Shown: positions 7,526 to 18,457, numbered from the stretch's first letter. The stretch is DNA of 32,005 nucleotides from an uncultured Clostridia bacterium (GCA_944388015.1 CALXHD010000004.1:1-32005); one strand, 5' to 3'. The notes: generated by a model from the letters alone, not told the origin. Translations and numbers: made by a program.

Positions 7526-8157
7526 TTAAATTTCATCATCTTCGTCAGCTGTTTCGTCATATTCAAATTCATAACTTATTTCATCAGGTGTATTTATCTT
7601 TGTTTTATTTGTCTTTTTAGAACTGTCCTCAATGTTTTCTTTGATGTTTTCTTCTACTTTAATATGTTTATTTTCTTTTGTATTTTTATTTTCTTTTTTA
7701 GTCATTTGATTTAAAATTTTTTCTGTTTGTTCTTTTTTATTTTTTATACAGCAATTCATCATGTTATTAGCTTTTTCTATTATGTCTGGTATATAGTCAA
7801 ATAACCTATCTATACTTGATGAATGTTCGACAGGTATTAATCTTACATTTTCATTTGTTATTACCAAAAACGCTATAGGATTTATACTTACTCCTGCTCC
7901 GACTTCCGTCCTCCAAATGGCAATCTATATTGTATTGCCTCTTCTTTTTCTACTTTTTTGTATTCATCAATTGTCTCTCCTTTAAATTCACTCCCACCTG
8001 CTGCAAATCCAAAAGAAACCTTTGATATAGGTATTATTACTATGTTGTTTGATGTTTCTATAGGTTCTCCTATAATAGTATTTACATCAATCATATCTTG
8101 GATACTATTCATTGCAGTAGTCATAAGTCCTTCAATTGGATGTTCATTCATGTACAT
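7526..8157 (-). CDS. gerW: GerW/YtfJ-family sporulation protein, with two +1 shifts at CGG
   Basis: YtfJ/GerW-family spore protein linked to germination. The first frame starts MYMNEHPIEGLMTTAMNSIQDMID and continues IGEPIETSNNIVIIPISKVSFGFAAGGSEF, the conserved core. It reaches LPFGG and then meets an in-frame CGG. The family glycine tract and hydrophobic end continue only after two successive +1 shifts seven bases apart, at 7908 and 7901. Dropping both C residues gives LPFGGGSGAGVSINPIAFLV followed by ITNENVRLIPVE. The joined product is about 209 residues. The C-terminal tail (Lys/Glu/Asn-rich, ending DEDDEI) is longer than in Bacillus. The start is uncertain among ATG 8160, 8157 and 8151; 8157 gives five bases after GGAG. 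It follows the ytfI-like gene, as in Bacillus. Confidence 0.88.
7898..7908 (-). other. Tandem +1 recoding sites CGGA...CGGA in gerW
   Basis: On the minus strand the stretch reads GGA GGA C-GGA AGT C-GGA GCA. The first CGG (7906-7908) is in the starting frame. The second (7899-7901) is in frame only after the first shift. Removing both C residues restores Gly-Gly-Gly-Ser-Gly-Ala-Gly. Confidence 0.8.
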
Positions 8158-8219
8158 CATCTCTCCTTTCCATATATATGATGTACACTTTTTTTTATTT
8201 TAAACAATAAATTAAATAT

Positions 8220-8897
8220 TTAAATCCTATTTAAAGCATTTTTATGAATTTTAATATTATCTTTGCTTTTTGGTAATATAAATTCTTTATAATAAACAGA
8301 TGTTGCACTTAGTATATTAATAAATTTAACTTCTAACTCACTATATAATTTTATTTTTATAATATTATCATTTATATATACAGGAGAAATCCTAAATATT
8401 TTGTTATCTATATTTTTTTGTGTTTTTACCAATAATATTGTAATAACTGTACTGATTGTTGGAATTATAAATGATGTTAATATTGGGCTTTTAGTTCCGA
8501 GTTCTATTTTTAGATTTAAAGAGTTTATATCTATTTTGATTGTTTTTAATAATATTGGAATATATTTTTTTAAATTGTATTTTCTTTGTAAATTTATTAA
8601 TTCTTGCTCATTTATCTTTTCTTTTAATTTTTCTTCTATATGTGTTTTATTATTTATTTTTTCTAATTTTTTCTTATTTAAAGTTATTTTGAATATTGGT
8701 ATAATATTTAATGTATATATTATGATTTTAATTTTGTAATCTGTATTATAATGTGTTTCTATGTTTTGTCCATTTATGTTCTTTTCTAAGTGTTTATGTG
8801 AATTATATTCTAAATTTTCAATCTTAATTTTAAATTTTATAGACATTATTAATAAAAATAGAAAAACTATAATTAACATTATTACTAGGAATAGCAT
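8220..8897 (-). CDS. DUF2953 family protein (YtfI-like), membrane-anchored
   Basis: A 225-residue protein with an N-terminal membrane segment (MLFLVIMLIIVFLFLLIMSI) and a further hydrophobic stretch at about residues 140-155 (PILTSFIIPTISTVITILLV). The region around IELGTKSPILTSFIIPTIST and the strand-rich ending FRISPVYINDNIIKIKLYSELEVKF resemble the DUF2953 family. In Bacillus a member of that family (ytfI) lies next to ytfJ, as it does here. No enzymatic function is known. The ATG has an AAGGAGAT site. It lies between scpA and gerW with gaps of about 60 bases, so one transcript is likely. The family call rests on weak similarity plus context. Confidence 0.6.
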   Translation of the reverse strand: MLFLVIMLIIVFLFLLIMSIKFKIKIENLEYNSHKHLEKNINGQNIETHYNTDYKIKIIIYTLNIIPIFKITLNKKKLEKINNKTHIEEKLKEKINEQELINLQRKYNLKKYIPILLKTIKIDINSLNLKIELGTKSPILTSFIIPTISTVITILLVKTQKNIDNKIFRISPVYINDNIIKIKLYSELEVKFINILSATSVYYKEFILPKSKDNIKIHKNALNRI

Positions 8898-8960
8898 TTT
8901 TATCTCCTTCTTCCTTAGTTTGTTTATAATAGTTTTTCCATTTTTTGGTTTTTTTAAACA

Positions 8961-9704
8961 TTAATTTTTCTCTACATATATATCTCCAAAAGTTTTTTCT
9001 TGATTTGTTTTTATTTTATTTCTTCTAGATAGTTCTAATAAACCACTAAATGCTGTTACAACCTCTTGCTTATCTTTCTGTTTTATTGAAAACATTTTGT
9101 TAAATACAAATTTTCTTTGTTTTACTAATACTTTAAGCATTTCTTTTACTTTACTTGCTACTGTATAATTATCTACTAATGCTATTTTATCTATGTTTTT
9201 CGCATTTTGATTTAACCTTTGGCTAGTTCTGTTTAATAAGTCTTTGTATATATTCGGAATTATTTCTGATGTGTATTTTTTTTCTAATTGTTTTTTTGGT
9301 AATGTTATATTTTCCGGATTTTTTGTGATTCTTTTTGAATATATTAAGTAGTTTTCCTTAAATTTAGCACTCATTTCCTTATACTTTTTATATTCTATAA
9401 TTCTTCTAATAAGCTCTTCTTCTGTTAATTCTTCTGTTTCTTCTTCTTGTTTTGGCAAAAGCTTCTTAGATTTTAAATATAGTAGTGAAGATGCCATAAC
9501 TAAAAACTCACTTGCAATTTCAAGATTTAGTTTATCCATTTGATTTAGATATTCTATATATTGCTCTGTTATTTCTGTTAGATTTATATCATATATATCC
9601 ATTTTATTTTTTTCTATTAGATATATTAATAAATCTAATGGTCCTTCAAATTTATCAATTTTTATTAAATATTTCTTGCTTTCTAGTGTTAATATGCTTG
9701 GCAT
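8961..9704 (-). CDS. scpA: Segregation and condensation protein ScpA
   Basis: Kleisin subunit of the SMC condensin complex, 247 residues. The N-terminus YLIKIDKFEGPLDLLIYLIEKNKMDIYDINLTEITEQYIEYL is diagnostic and is followed by ASEFLVMASSLLYLKSKKLLP. The C-terminal winged helix is represented by KQEVVTAFSGLLELSRRNKI. The ATG has an AAAGGAGA site. ScpB, its usual partner and neighbour, is not next to it: the 63 bases before the ytfI-like gene hold no gene. The tail (KTFGDIYVEKN) is typical, so ScpA itself is complete. Confidence 0.95.
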   Translation of the reverse strand: MPSILTLESKKYLIKIDKFEGPLDLLIYLIEKNKMDIYDINLTEITEQYIEYLNQMDKLNLEIASEFLVMASSLLYLKSKKLLPKQEEETEELTEEELIRRIIEYKKYKEMSAKFKENYLIYSKRITKNPENITLPKKQLEKKYTSEIIPNIYKDLLNRTSQRLNQNAKNIDKIALVDNYTVASKVKEMLKVLVKQRKFVFNKMFSIKQKDKQEVVTAFSGLLELSRRNKIKTNQEKTFGDIYVEKN

Positions 9705-9776
9705 TATATTTTCTCCTTTTATTTGTTTTTTACAAGGTTAAGCTTCTTATATCTGTGTAATAATTGTGAAGCAATT

Positions 9777-10223
9777 TTACACATTTGGCAAAGCCTTTTT
9801 TATATTTTCAGATTGATATCCCTTTTTTAATAGATATTGTTTTATTTCTTCCATATCCATACTTGTTTGCTTTTTGTATATTATATTACTTATAGATTTA
9901 CATTCATAATCTTCTAATTCTTCTTTATTATTATAAATGTAATCTTCAATATCTTCTTTTTTAAGTCCTTTTGTTTGTAGTTTATATGTAAGTTCTCTAA
10001 TTGATAAATTTTTTAATGCTATAAAATTATTTACTGCTTTTTCTATATATTCTATATCATTTATGTAATTAGCCTTTTTTAAATAGTCTATAACATCTTC
10101 TAATATATCTTCTTGTACTACTCTTGAAAATTTTTTTCTTACCTCATATTCTGTTCTTCTTTTATATAATATATATTTTAATACCCTTGTTTTTTGTTCA
10201 TCAAATTCTTCAACTGTATACAT
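9777..10223 (-). CDS. recX: Regulatory protein RecX
   Basis: RecX modulates RecA filament growth. The 148-residue protein is made of short three-helix repeats, as in the family: VLKYILYKRRTEYEVRKKFSR, then DVIDYLKKANYINDIEYIEKAV, then LSIRELTYKLQTKGLKKEDIEDYI and a final MEEIKQYLLKKGYQSENIKKAL. The ATG follows AGGAGG closely. It lies 14 bases downstream of recA on the same strand, so the two are almost certainly co-transcribed. The family call is firm; the length is at the short end. Confidence 0.88.
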   Translation of the reverse strand: MYTVEEFDEQKTRVLKYILYKRRTEYEVRKKFSRVVQEDILEDVIDYLKKANYINDIEYIEKAVNNFIALKNLSIRELTYKLQTKGLKKEDIEDYIYNNKEELEDYECKSISNIIYKKQTSMDMEEIKQYLLKKGYQSENIKKALPNV

Positions 10224-10237
10224 ATTTCCTCCTGATT

Positions 10238-11296
10238 TTATTCTTCTTCGTCTTCTTCATCCTCATCTGCTTCATGTAATTCCTCTCCAAGACTTTGCTC
10301 AAATGCTTTTTCAAAATTTTCTCTAACTTTCTTTTCCACTTCATCTAACATTTCAGGATTTTCCCTTAAGTATTTTTTTACATTTTCTCTACCTTGACCT
10401 ATTCTGTCTCCATTATAGCTAAACCATGATCCACTTTTTTCGATGATATCTAGGTTAACTGCCATATCTAAAACATTTCCTTCTCTTGAGATTCCTTCGC
10501 CATACATAATGTCAAATTCTGCTTCTCTAAAAGGTGGTGCTACTTTATTTTTTACAACTTTTACTTTTGTTCTGCTTCCTTTTATTTCTCCATCTTGCTT
10601 AATATTTTCAGCTTTTCTAATATCTAATCTAACAGATGCATAAAACTTTAATGCTCTTCCTCCTGTTGTTGTCTCAGGATTTCCAAACATTACTCCTATT
10701 TTATCTCTTAATTGATTTATAAATATTAGAACTGTTTTTGATTTGTTTATTACTCCTGCTAATTTTCGTAATGCTTGTGACATTAATCTTGCTTGTAATC
10801 CCATATGCGGGTCTCCCATATCACCATCTATTTCTGCTTTTGGTACTAATGCTGCAACAGAGTCTACAACAATAACATCTAATGCTCCACTTCTAACTAA
10901 GCTTTCTGTTATTTCTAATGCTTGTTCTCCTGTATCTGGTTGAGATACAATTAGATTATCTATGTCTACTCCTAATTTTTTAGAATATACTGGATCTAAA
11001 GCATGTTCTGCATCTATAAATGCTACTTCTCCTCCTAATTTTTGTGCTTCTGCTATTATGTGTAGTGCTAAAGTAGTTTTACCTGAAGATTCAGGACCAT
11101 ATATTTCTATAATTCTACCTCTTGGGACTCCTCCTATACCTAGTGCAATATCTAAGCTTAATGCTCCTGTAGGTATTGCCTCTATTTCCATTGCTTTATA
11201 TTCTCCTAGTTTCATTACTGAACCTTTTCCATAATTTTTTTCAATTTGAGCCATTGCTGCTTCCAATGCTTTTTTCTTTTCTGCGTTTTCACTCAT
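10238..11296 (-). CDS. recA: Recombinase RecA
   Basis: Strand-exchange and SOS co-protease ATPase, 352 residues. Walker A is GPESSGKTT (residues 67-75). Other RecA signatures present are [60 protein letters not shown] and [13 protein letters not shown]. The C-terminal tail is strongly acidic. The ATG has AAGGAGGAAC. A sigma-A-type promoter lies 43 bases upstream. I saw no LexA-type operator. recX follows. The gene is intact and has no in-frame CGG. Confidence 0.99.
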   Translation of the reverse strand: MSENAEKKKALEAAMAQIEKNYGKGSVMKLGEYKAMEIEAIPTGALSLDIALGIGGVPRGRIIEIYGPESSGKTTLALHIIAEAQKLGGEVAFIDAEHALDPVYSKKLGVDIDNLIVSQPDTGEQALEITESLVRSGALDVIVVDSVAALVPKAEIDGDMGDPHMGLQARLMSQALRKLAGVINKSKTVLIFINQLRDKIGVMFGNPETTTGGRALKFYASVRLDIRKAENIKQDGEIKGSRTKVKVVKNKVAPPFREAEFDIMYGEGISREGNVLDMAVNLDIIEKSGSWFSYNGDRIGQGRENVKKYLRENPEMLDEVEKKVRENFEKAFEQSLGEELHEADEDEEDEEE

Positions 11297-11338
11297 TTTT
11301 GTTCCTCCTTATTTTTAAAACTTTTGTTTGATATACAC

Positions 11339-11366
11339 ATTATATACCAAATTTTTGTTTTGTCAA
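11339..11366 (-). promoter_or_regulatory. Sigma-A-type promoter for recA-recX
   Basis: On the minus strand: TTGACA (11361-11366), 16 bases, TATAAT (11339-11344). Both hexamers are perfect. Confidence 0.8.
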
Positions 11367-11393
11367 TATTTTTTTATTCTTTTTATATAAAAT

Positions 11394-12968
11394 TTATTTA
11401 TACCAACCAGAGATATTATAGAATATATTAAACCAATTTGGTGTAACATCTCCAATTAATCCTGTACTATATGCTACAGTAAATTTATTATTATATAAGC
11501 TAATATATGGTACATCATCCCTATATATTTCTGCTAATCTTTTATATCTATTTATTAATGTATTCTCATCTGTTGTATTCTTTACTTCGTTTAATATATT
11601 ATTTACTTCGTCATTTGAATAATTAGCCATATTATTTACGCCAAAAAATGTTTCTAAACTAGGACTTAATGATAAGTTTATTCCACACAATACCATATCA
11701 TAGTTTTTAGAATTAATACTATTATAATAGTCATTATCTTGTAATTGAACAATATTCACGTTTATTCCTTGGCTTCCAAGTTGCGATTTAATATTTTGAG
11801 CTACATTTACCATGGTAGAATCACTTGCTTTTACTGCTAAATTTAGTATTAATCTTACTGTTTTATAATTTTCAGTTTTTTGCCAATATCCATTTCTATA
11901 AACCCATCCTGCATCTGTTAATAGTTGTTTTGCCTGTTCAGGATTATAACCAGCACTTGCATTTTGGTTACTATATAACCAATTACCATAATCTAGTGGG
12001 AAATCTGACGTGTAATAATTATTATTAAAGATACTAGATGTTATATTTGTTTTATCTATTGAATATGAAATTGCTTTTCTTACTTCTTGTCTTGATAATA
12101 ATGTATTTGCCATATTTAATGAAATAAATACATGTTCTCTACCTTTCATTTCTTTTTTTGCATAACCTATAGTTCCTATATAATCTTGTAAATTGCTATT
12201 ATCTGTTGCGACAATATCTAAGTTACCCATTTTAAAACTATTATATAGTTCTGCTAATGATGAATATAAATTAATTGTGATTTTAGTTAATGTTAGGTTT
12301 GTTTTTGTATTCCACCAATTATTATTTTTTACTAACACTAAATGTGTGGATTGAACATCTGAATATTTATACATTCCTGTTCCTATAGGTACAATTCCCT
12401 CATTAAACTCTTTATCTAGATAAAACGAGCTTGACATAATTGGAAATACAAGATTATATTCAAAAAAAGGTATTTCTTTATCTAGAATTATTTTTAAGGT
12501 GTAATCATCTGTAATTTCTATATTTGCAATGTTTTGCACATTCGATGTATAAATTGAGTCAACAGATTTCAACTTTTCTATAGTAAATTTAACATCATCT
12601 GCCACAAATTTTTCCCCATTTGACCATCTTACATTATCTTTTAATTTAATAATATATGTTGTACTATCTTGTTTTGCCCATTCTTGTGCTAAACATGATT
12701 CTAATTTGTAGTCTTGTGTTAAATTAAATAATGGTTCATATATTAACCTAGATACATCTTGAATATTTTTATTATGACTTAGAATTGGATTTGTACTATC
12801 AAATGATGCAACACCTAAAGTTATTTCTGTTATCTTTTGTTCTTCTGTAGAAACATGTGTCTGCTCTTGTTTAGTGACTTCTTCTTCTGTTTTTATTTTG
12901 TATATAGCAAAAATCATGATTCCAACAACAAATATGCCGAATACATATTTAAAAAAATTTGATTTCAT
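11394..12968 (-). CDS. Family 5 (peptide/nickel-type) extracellular solute-binding protein
   Basis: A 524-residue substrate-binding protein of the oligopeptide ABC-transporter type. Typical stretches are LIYEPLFNLTQDYKLESCLAQEW, YIIKLKDNVRWSNGEKFVADDVKFTIE, RQEVRKAISYSIDK and NPEQAKQLLTDAGW. It is held at the membrane by an N-terminal hydrophobic helix (FFKYVFGIFVVGIMIFAIY) with no lipobox cysteine. No permease or ATPase gene is adjacent, so its transporter is elsewhere or it has another role. The ATG at 12968 has AGGTGA at a reasonable distance and a promoter just upstream. The ligand cannot be told from sequence. Confidence 0.85.
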   Translation of the reverse strand: MKSNFFKYVFGIFVVGIMIFAIYKIKTEEEVTKQEQTHVSTEEQKITEITLGVASFDSTNPILSHNKNIQDVSRLIYEPLFNLTQDYKLESCLAQEWAKQDSTTYIIKLKDNVRWSNGEKFVADDVKFTIEKLKSVDSIYTSNVQNIANIEITDDYTLKIILDKEIPFFEYNLVFPIMSSSFYLDKEFNEGIVPIGTGMYKYSDVQSTHLVLVKNNNWWNTKTNLTLTKITINLYSSLAELYNSFKMGNLDIVATDNSNLQDYIGTIGYAKKEMKGREHVFISLNMANTLLSRQEVRKAISYSIDKTNITSSIFNNNYYTSDFPLDYGNWLYSNQNASAGYNPEQAKQLLTDAGWVYRNGYWQKTENYKTVRLILNLAVKASDSTMVNVAQNIKSQLGSQGINVNIVQLQDNDYYNSINSKNYDMVLCGINLSLSPSLETFFGVNNMANYSNDEVNNILNEVKNTTDENTLINRYKRLAEIYRDDVPYISLYNNKFTVAYSTGLIGDVTPNWFNIFYNISGWYK

Positions 12969-12997
12969 ATTATTTGCTTCACCTCTATCTTGCACAT

Positions 12998-13026
12998 ATC
13001 ATATATTAAATTGCTAAATTTTTCAA
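12998..13026 (-). promoter_or_regulatory. Sigma-A-type promoter for the solute-binding protein gene
   Basis: On the minus strand: TTGAAA (13021-13026), 17 bases, TATGAT (12998-13003), 30 bases before the ATG. Confidence 0.5.
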
Positions 13027-13195
13027 GTTTTTATTACATATTTTTGATTTTTTTGTACATACTAGTTACAGTTCACTTGTATAATATTAATTTTTTAAAA
13101 AGAGTTATATATTATGATTGCAAATGTGTTGTAACATGCTAGTGGTATTTTTTGATATAAGGAAGGAAATTAAAATTAAAAGGAGTCTAAATTAT

Positions 13196-13892
13196 ATGAA
13201 AAATAAATATATTTTTGCAATTGTTTTTTTGTTAGTTATATGTATCATTGCTTTTTTCTTTTTTAGGGATAAATCTAATGATAGCAATTATGAAGCTAAG
13301 AAGACTTCAACTACAAATAATACAACTGAAAACACATCAGATAACAAGAGTTCAAATAATACAGATGTAAATAGTGTTAATTCTAATGAGTCTACTCAAA
13401 ATTCATCTAGTGAAGATGATAACGCAAAACCTAAGGAAACTCAAGCACGGTATATATACAACTAAAATATATACCAAAGAAGAAGCTAGACAAAACAACA
13501 TGGAATTAACTGCATCTAGACTTAATGGTCATATTGTAAAAAATGGTGAAACTTTTTCTTTTTGCAATACTTTAGGACCTTCTTCTTCTAAGACTGGATA
13601 TCAAGAAGCTGATATATTTGATAAAGATGGTAATAAGAAAAAAGGCTTAGGAGGAGGAAATTGCCAGATTAGTAGTACATTATATAATGCTGTTTTAGCC
13701 ACACCTAATTTAGCTATTATTGAACGTCACGAACATAGTAATGATGTGCCATATGTTGCAAAAGGAAAAGATGCTGCTGTAGCTTATGGAAGTTATGATT
13801 TTAAATTTAGAAATGATACTGGGCATGATATAAAACTTTTATTTGAAGTTACTAAAGATAATGTTACTGCAAGTATTGTAATACTTGGATAA
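13196..13892 (+). CDS. VanW-domain membrane protein, interrupted by a +1 shift at CGG
   Basis: A 231-residue joined product. The first frame (from ATG 13196, AGGAG ten bases upstream) gives a membrane anchor (YIFAIVFLLVICIIAFFFF) and a Ser/Asn/Thr-rich linker. It ends at TAA a few codons after an in-frame CGG at 13448. The VanW domain continues in the +1 frame: GIYTTKIYTKEEARQNNMEL, SRLNGHIVKNGETFSF, LGGGNCQISSTLYNAVL and AYGSYDFKFRNDTG. Dropping the C of CGG gives KETQAGIYTTKIYT, which joins linker to domain at the usual Gly-x-Tyr-Thr-Thr point. VanW-type proteins are cell-wall-associated, with no settled activity. A SpoVB-like flippase gene follows after about 50 bases. Confidence 0.9.
13448..13451 (+). 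other. +1 recoding site CGGT in the vanW-like gene
   Basis: In-frame CGG after GCA. Skipping C gives Ala-Gly-Ile-Tyr-Thr-Thr. Without the shift, a stop follows five codons on. It is the only site with U rather than A as fourth base, and the only one on the plus strand. Confidence 0.75.
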
Positions 13893-13944
13893 TACACTAG
13901 TAATATTTTTATGTTTTATGTCATAAATTTGTACTGGTGATATT

Positions 13945-15441
13945 TTGAGAAAAGCAAAAATTTTTTTATTAAATGGATTTATAATGACTATTACCTCATG
14001 CATTATGCGTGGAGCTGGTCTAATTTTTAATATATATGTTGCTAATAAAGTTGGTCAGGAAGCAATTGGTGTATTTAGTCTAGTAATGTCTGTATATACA
14101 TTTGCAATTACTTTTGCGACTTCTGGTTTGGGTCTTGCATGTACTTGTATAGTTTCTGAAGAATTTGAAAAGAAAAACTATACAGCAGGTTATATAGCTG
14201 TTAAAACATGTATTAAATTTGCAATAATCTTGGGTTTAATAGGTTGTTTTGGTTTAATAGTTTTAGCTCCTGTAATATCTACTGTTTGTTTAAATAATGC
14301 TGTTTCAAATATGCCAATATATGCCATAAGTCTTGGTCTTCCTCTTATTAGTGTCTCTAGTGTAATTAGTGGTTATTTTAATAGTGTAGGTAAATCTTAT
14401 AAAAATGCATTTTCTCAAAGTTTTGAGCTTTTTGTAAAGATTATTGCTACTATAATTTTGCTTTGTTATGCTATTGATAAAGGTATTGATGTAATATGTA
14501 CATGTTTAATTTTAGGTGATGTAATTTCAGAGATGTTTTCATTTGGTCTAAATATCGTTCTTTACTACATAGATAGAAAAAAATCTTTACAATGCCGTAG
14601 TTCTAATTTGAAAATGGTAAATCGTATTTTAAAAATATCTTTTCCTGTAGCAATAACATCATACATACGTTCAGGGCTTTCTTCTTTAAAACAATTTTTA
14701 ATTCCATTACGTTTACAGACGGCTGGGCTTAATTATACATTAGCTATCTCAAAATATGGATTAATAAATGGTATGGTTATGCCTGTTTTGATGTTTGCAA
14801 GTTTTTTTATAAGTTCTTTTGGAACATTGTTAATCCCTGAATATTCACGACTCTTGGCTGGGAAGAATTTTAATAGAATAAAAACTGTTAGTCATAAAAT
14901 TTTTGATACAACTTTTGCTTTCTCTATTTTGGTTAGCGGAATTTTTTTATTTTTTGCAAATGAACTTAGTCTAATTATTTACCAAAGCTTAGAATCTGCG
15001 AGTTATATAAGAATTTTAGCTCCTTTGGTAATTTTTATGTATATTGATACAATTATTGATAGTATTTTAAAAGGTATAAGTTCTCAATTTGGTGCTATGT
15101 GTATTAATATCTGTGATTTGGTTATGACTATTGCAATTATTTATTTTGTTGTGCCTATTTTAGGAGTTAATGGCTATATTTTCAGCATATGTGCTAGTGA
15201 GATTTTTAATTTTATTGCTAGTTATTTTTTACTCAAGAAAAAAATTGGATGTGGTTTTAACATATTACATTATTGTTTTAAGCCATGTTTGGGTTTAGCA
15301 ATTTCATATATTATTAGCTTAATAATTCCATGTATATTTGATAATTTTGTCTTATATGTTATTTTTAAAATCTCTGTCTTCTGCATTATTTATTTAATTT
15401 TATTTCTATTTTGGAAGAAAAAAGAGGGATTTAGAATATAG
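13945..15441 (+). CDS. SpoVB-like polysaccharide/lipid flippase (MATE/MOP superfamily)
   Basis: A 498-residue integral membrane protein with about 14 hydrophobic segments. The N-terminus NGFIMTITSCIMRGAGLIFNIYVANKVGQEAIGVFSLVMSVYTFA is typical of SpoVB/MurJ-like transporters, which move lipid-linked wall precursors across the membrane. SpoVB acts in spore cortex synthesis; which member this is cannot be fixed. The start is a TTG at 13945 with GGTGA upstream. It fits the family N-terminus, whereas the next ATG would cut into the first helix. It follows the vanW-like gene and ends in a shared terminator facing eno. Confidence 0.82.
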   Translation: MRKAKIFLLNGFIMTITSCIMRGAGLIFNIYVANKVGQEAIGVFSLVMSVYTFAITFATSGLGLACTCIVSEEFEKKNYTAGYIAVKTCIKFAIILGLIGCFGLIVLAPVISTVCLNNAVSNMPIYAISLGLPLISVSSVISGYFNSVGKSYKNAFSQSFELFVKIIATIILLCYAIDKGIDVICTCLILGDVISEMFSFGLNIVLYYIDRKKSLQCRSSNLKMVNRILKISFPVAITSYIRSGLSSLKQFLIPLRLQTAGLNYTLAISKYGLINGMVMPVLMFASFFISSFGTLLIPEYSRLLAGKNFNRIKTVSHKIFDTTFAFSILVSGIFLFFANELSLIIYQSLESASYIRILAPLVIFMYIDTIIDSILKGISSQFGAMCINICDLVMTIAIIYFVVPILGVNGYIFSICASEIFNFIASYFLLKKKIGCGFNILHYCFKPCLGLAISYIISLIIPCIFDNFVLYVIFKISVFCIIYLILFLFWKKKEGFRI

Positions 15442-15483
15442 TTTCAAGTAAGGCTTACATAATTTATAAGCCTTATTTGAAAA
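15442..15483. terminator. Bidirectional terminator between the flippase gene and eno
   Basis: Arms TTTCAA plus TAAGGCTT pair with AAGCCTTA plus TTGAAA around an AT-rich loop. It lies between two convergent genes. Confidence 0.75.
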
Positions 15484-15492
15484 TTTATGATT

Positions 15493-16758
<1,266 letters not shown>

Positions 16759-16822
16759 TTAAAACCATTCCTTTCATTTTAGTCTATTAATACATATTAT
16801 GTCCATTATTGGAATATTTTAA

Positions 16823-18457
16823 TCATGCTATCTTTTTTGTTTTTTTCTTTCTTAATTCTTTTGCATAATTTAAACTAATTTCATTTATTTCGCCTGAAGA
16901 TATTCTAGCTATCTCTTGCAAAGTTTCTTGTTCATTTAATTGTTTTATATTTGTATTTGTTCTTTCATTTATTATTTTTTTACTAATAAAATAATTTACA
17001 TCTGCCATTGCTGCTATATTTGGTAAATGTGATATGCATAATATTTGGTGTTTTCTAGCTATATGATATAATTTTTGTGCGACACTATTTGCAGCTTTTC
17101 CACTAATTCCAGTATCTATTTCATCAAAGATTAGTACTGGTATTTTATCTGTATCTGCTAATACTTTTTTTATTCCTAGCATTATTCTTGATATTTCTCC
17201 ACCTGATGCTATTTGTGATAATTGCTTTTCATCTTCACCTAGATTTGTCTTTATATAAAAGGTTACAATATCTTTTCCAGTTTTAAAATATTCTGAGCAT
17301 TCATTTACATGTATATTTATTTTTGCATTTTTCATTTCTAGTTCATTTAATTCTTGATTTATTTTATCACTTAATTCTAATGCTTTTTCTTTTCTTATTT
17401 TGTGCATATTTTTTGCCAATTTATCCATTTCTTCTTCTAACTCTTTTTGTTCTTTTTTTAGTTTATTATTATATTCTTCTAAGTTTTCTATGTAATTGAT
17501 TTCTTGCTTTATTTTTTCTTTATATTCTAAAATTTCTTGTATATTATTGCCATATTTTCTTTTTAGAGAATGTATAATATCTAATCTTTCTTCTATTTCT
17601 TTTCTTTCTTCTTCATCAAAATATGTATCTTCACATGAACTTGATATTTCTCGCGCTATTTCTTGTAATTCATAATAGATACTTTTTAAGTTGCTTGTTG
17701 TTTTTTCATATTTTTCATCTATATTTGCTATTTTATCTAATGCTCTTATTCCTGTGCTTAGTGCATCTATTGCTATATTATTTAATACATTGTCTGTTTC
17801 TTTCAAGTTTTGTGCTATTTTTTCTGAATTCATAATTATTTTCCTTTTGTTTTCTAATTCTTCATCTTCTCCAATTTTTAATTTAGCTTGTTTTATTTCT
17901 TCATATTGGTAATGTAGTAAATCTAGTTTTCTTTCTCGTTCTTTATTATCCCCATAGTTTTCTCTAAGCTTTTTCTCAATTTCTATATACTGAGTATATT
18001 TTTGACTATATTGATTTTTATCTTTTAATCCTTCTCCAATAAAACCATCTAAATAGTTTAAATGATATTTATTATCTAGTAGTATTTGATTATCATTTTG
18101 CCCATGAATTTCAATTATATCTCTCATGAATTTTTTTAATTCATTGACTGTAACCATTCTGCCATTTATTTTGCATAAATTCCTACCATTTGTATTTACT
18201 TCTCGTGAAATTATTATATTTCCATCAATAGAATTAGGGTTTTGTGGTAAATATATACATGCTTCAATATATGAATTTGTTTCTCCTTTTCTTATCATTT
18301 CTTTTGAAAATCTTCCTCCTGAAAGAATTAATAATGAGTCTATTATTAGAGTTTTTCCTGCTCCTGTTTCACCTGTTAAAACATTTAAACCATTGTTTAA
18401 GTTAATTGTTAGTTCCTTAATTATACCTATATTTTTTATATGTAATGTACTTATCAC
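16823..18457 (-). CDS. recN: DNA repair protein RecN
   Basis: SMC-like ATPase acting in double-strand break repair, 544 residues. The N-terminal ATPase half has MISTLHIKNIGIIKELTI and Walker A GETGAGKT. A long Lys/Glu-rich coiled coil fills the middle. The C-terminal half has the signature SGGEISRIMLGIKKVL and Walker B PVLIFDEIDTGISG, then CISHLPNIAAMAD. The start is GTG 18457, seven bases after GGAGGAA. A clear sigma-A-type promoter lies upstream, divergent from the rqcH promoter. It is slightly shorter than the usual 550-570 residues but complete. Confidence 0.96.
   Translation of the reverse strand: MISTLHIKNIGIIKELTINLNNGLNVLTGETGAGKTLIIDSLLILSGGRFSKEMIRKGETNSYIEACIYLPQNPNSIDGNIIISREVNTNGRNLCKINGRMVTVNELKKFMRDIIEIHGQNDNQILLDNKYHLNYLDGFIGEGLKDKNQYSQKYTQYIEIEKKLRENYGDNKERERKLDLLHYQYEEIKQAKLKIGEDEELENKRKIIMNSEKIAQNLKETDNVLNNIAIDALSTGIRALDKIANIDEKYEKTTSNLKSIYYELQEIAREISSSCEDTYFDEEERKEIEERLDIIHSLKRKYGNNIQEILEYKEKIKQEINYIENLEEYNNKLKKEQKELEEEMDKLAKNMHKIRKEKALELSDKINQELNELEMKNAKINIHVNECSEYFKTGKDIVTFYIKTNLGEDEKQLSQIASGGEISRIMLGIKKVLADTDKIPVLIFDEIDTGISGKAANSVAQKLYHIARKHQILCISHLPNIAAMADVNYFISKKIINERTNTNIKQLNEQETLQEIARISSGEINEISLNYAKELRKKKTKKIA

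Noticed and set aside
11297..11393. LexA/SOS operator before recA
   Set aside because: No GAAC-4-GTTC type sequence is found around the recA promoter.
13374..13450. An independent start for the VanW domain frame at 13374
   Set aside because: The codons before 13449 in that frame read as unconserved sequence over the linker region, and no ribosome site is present.
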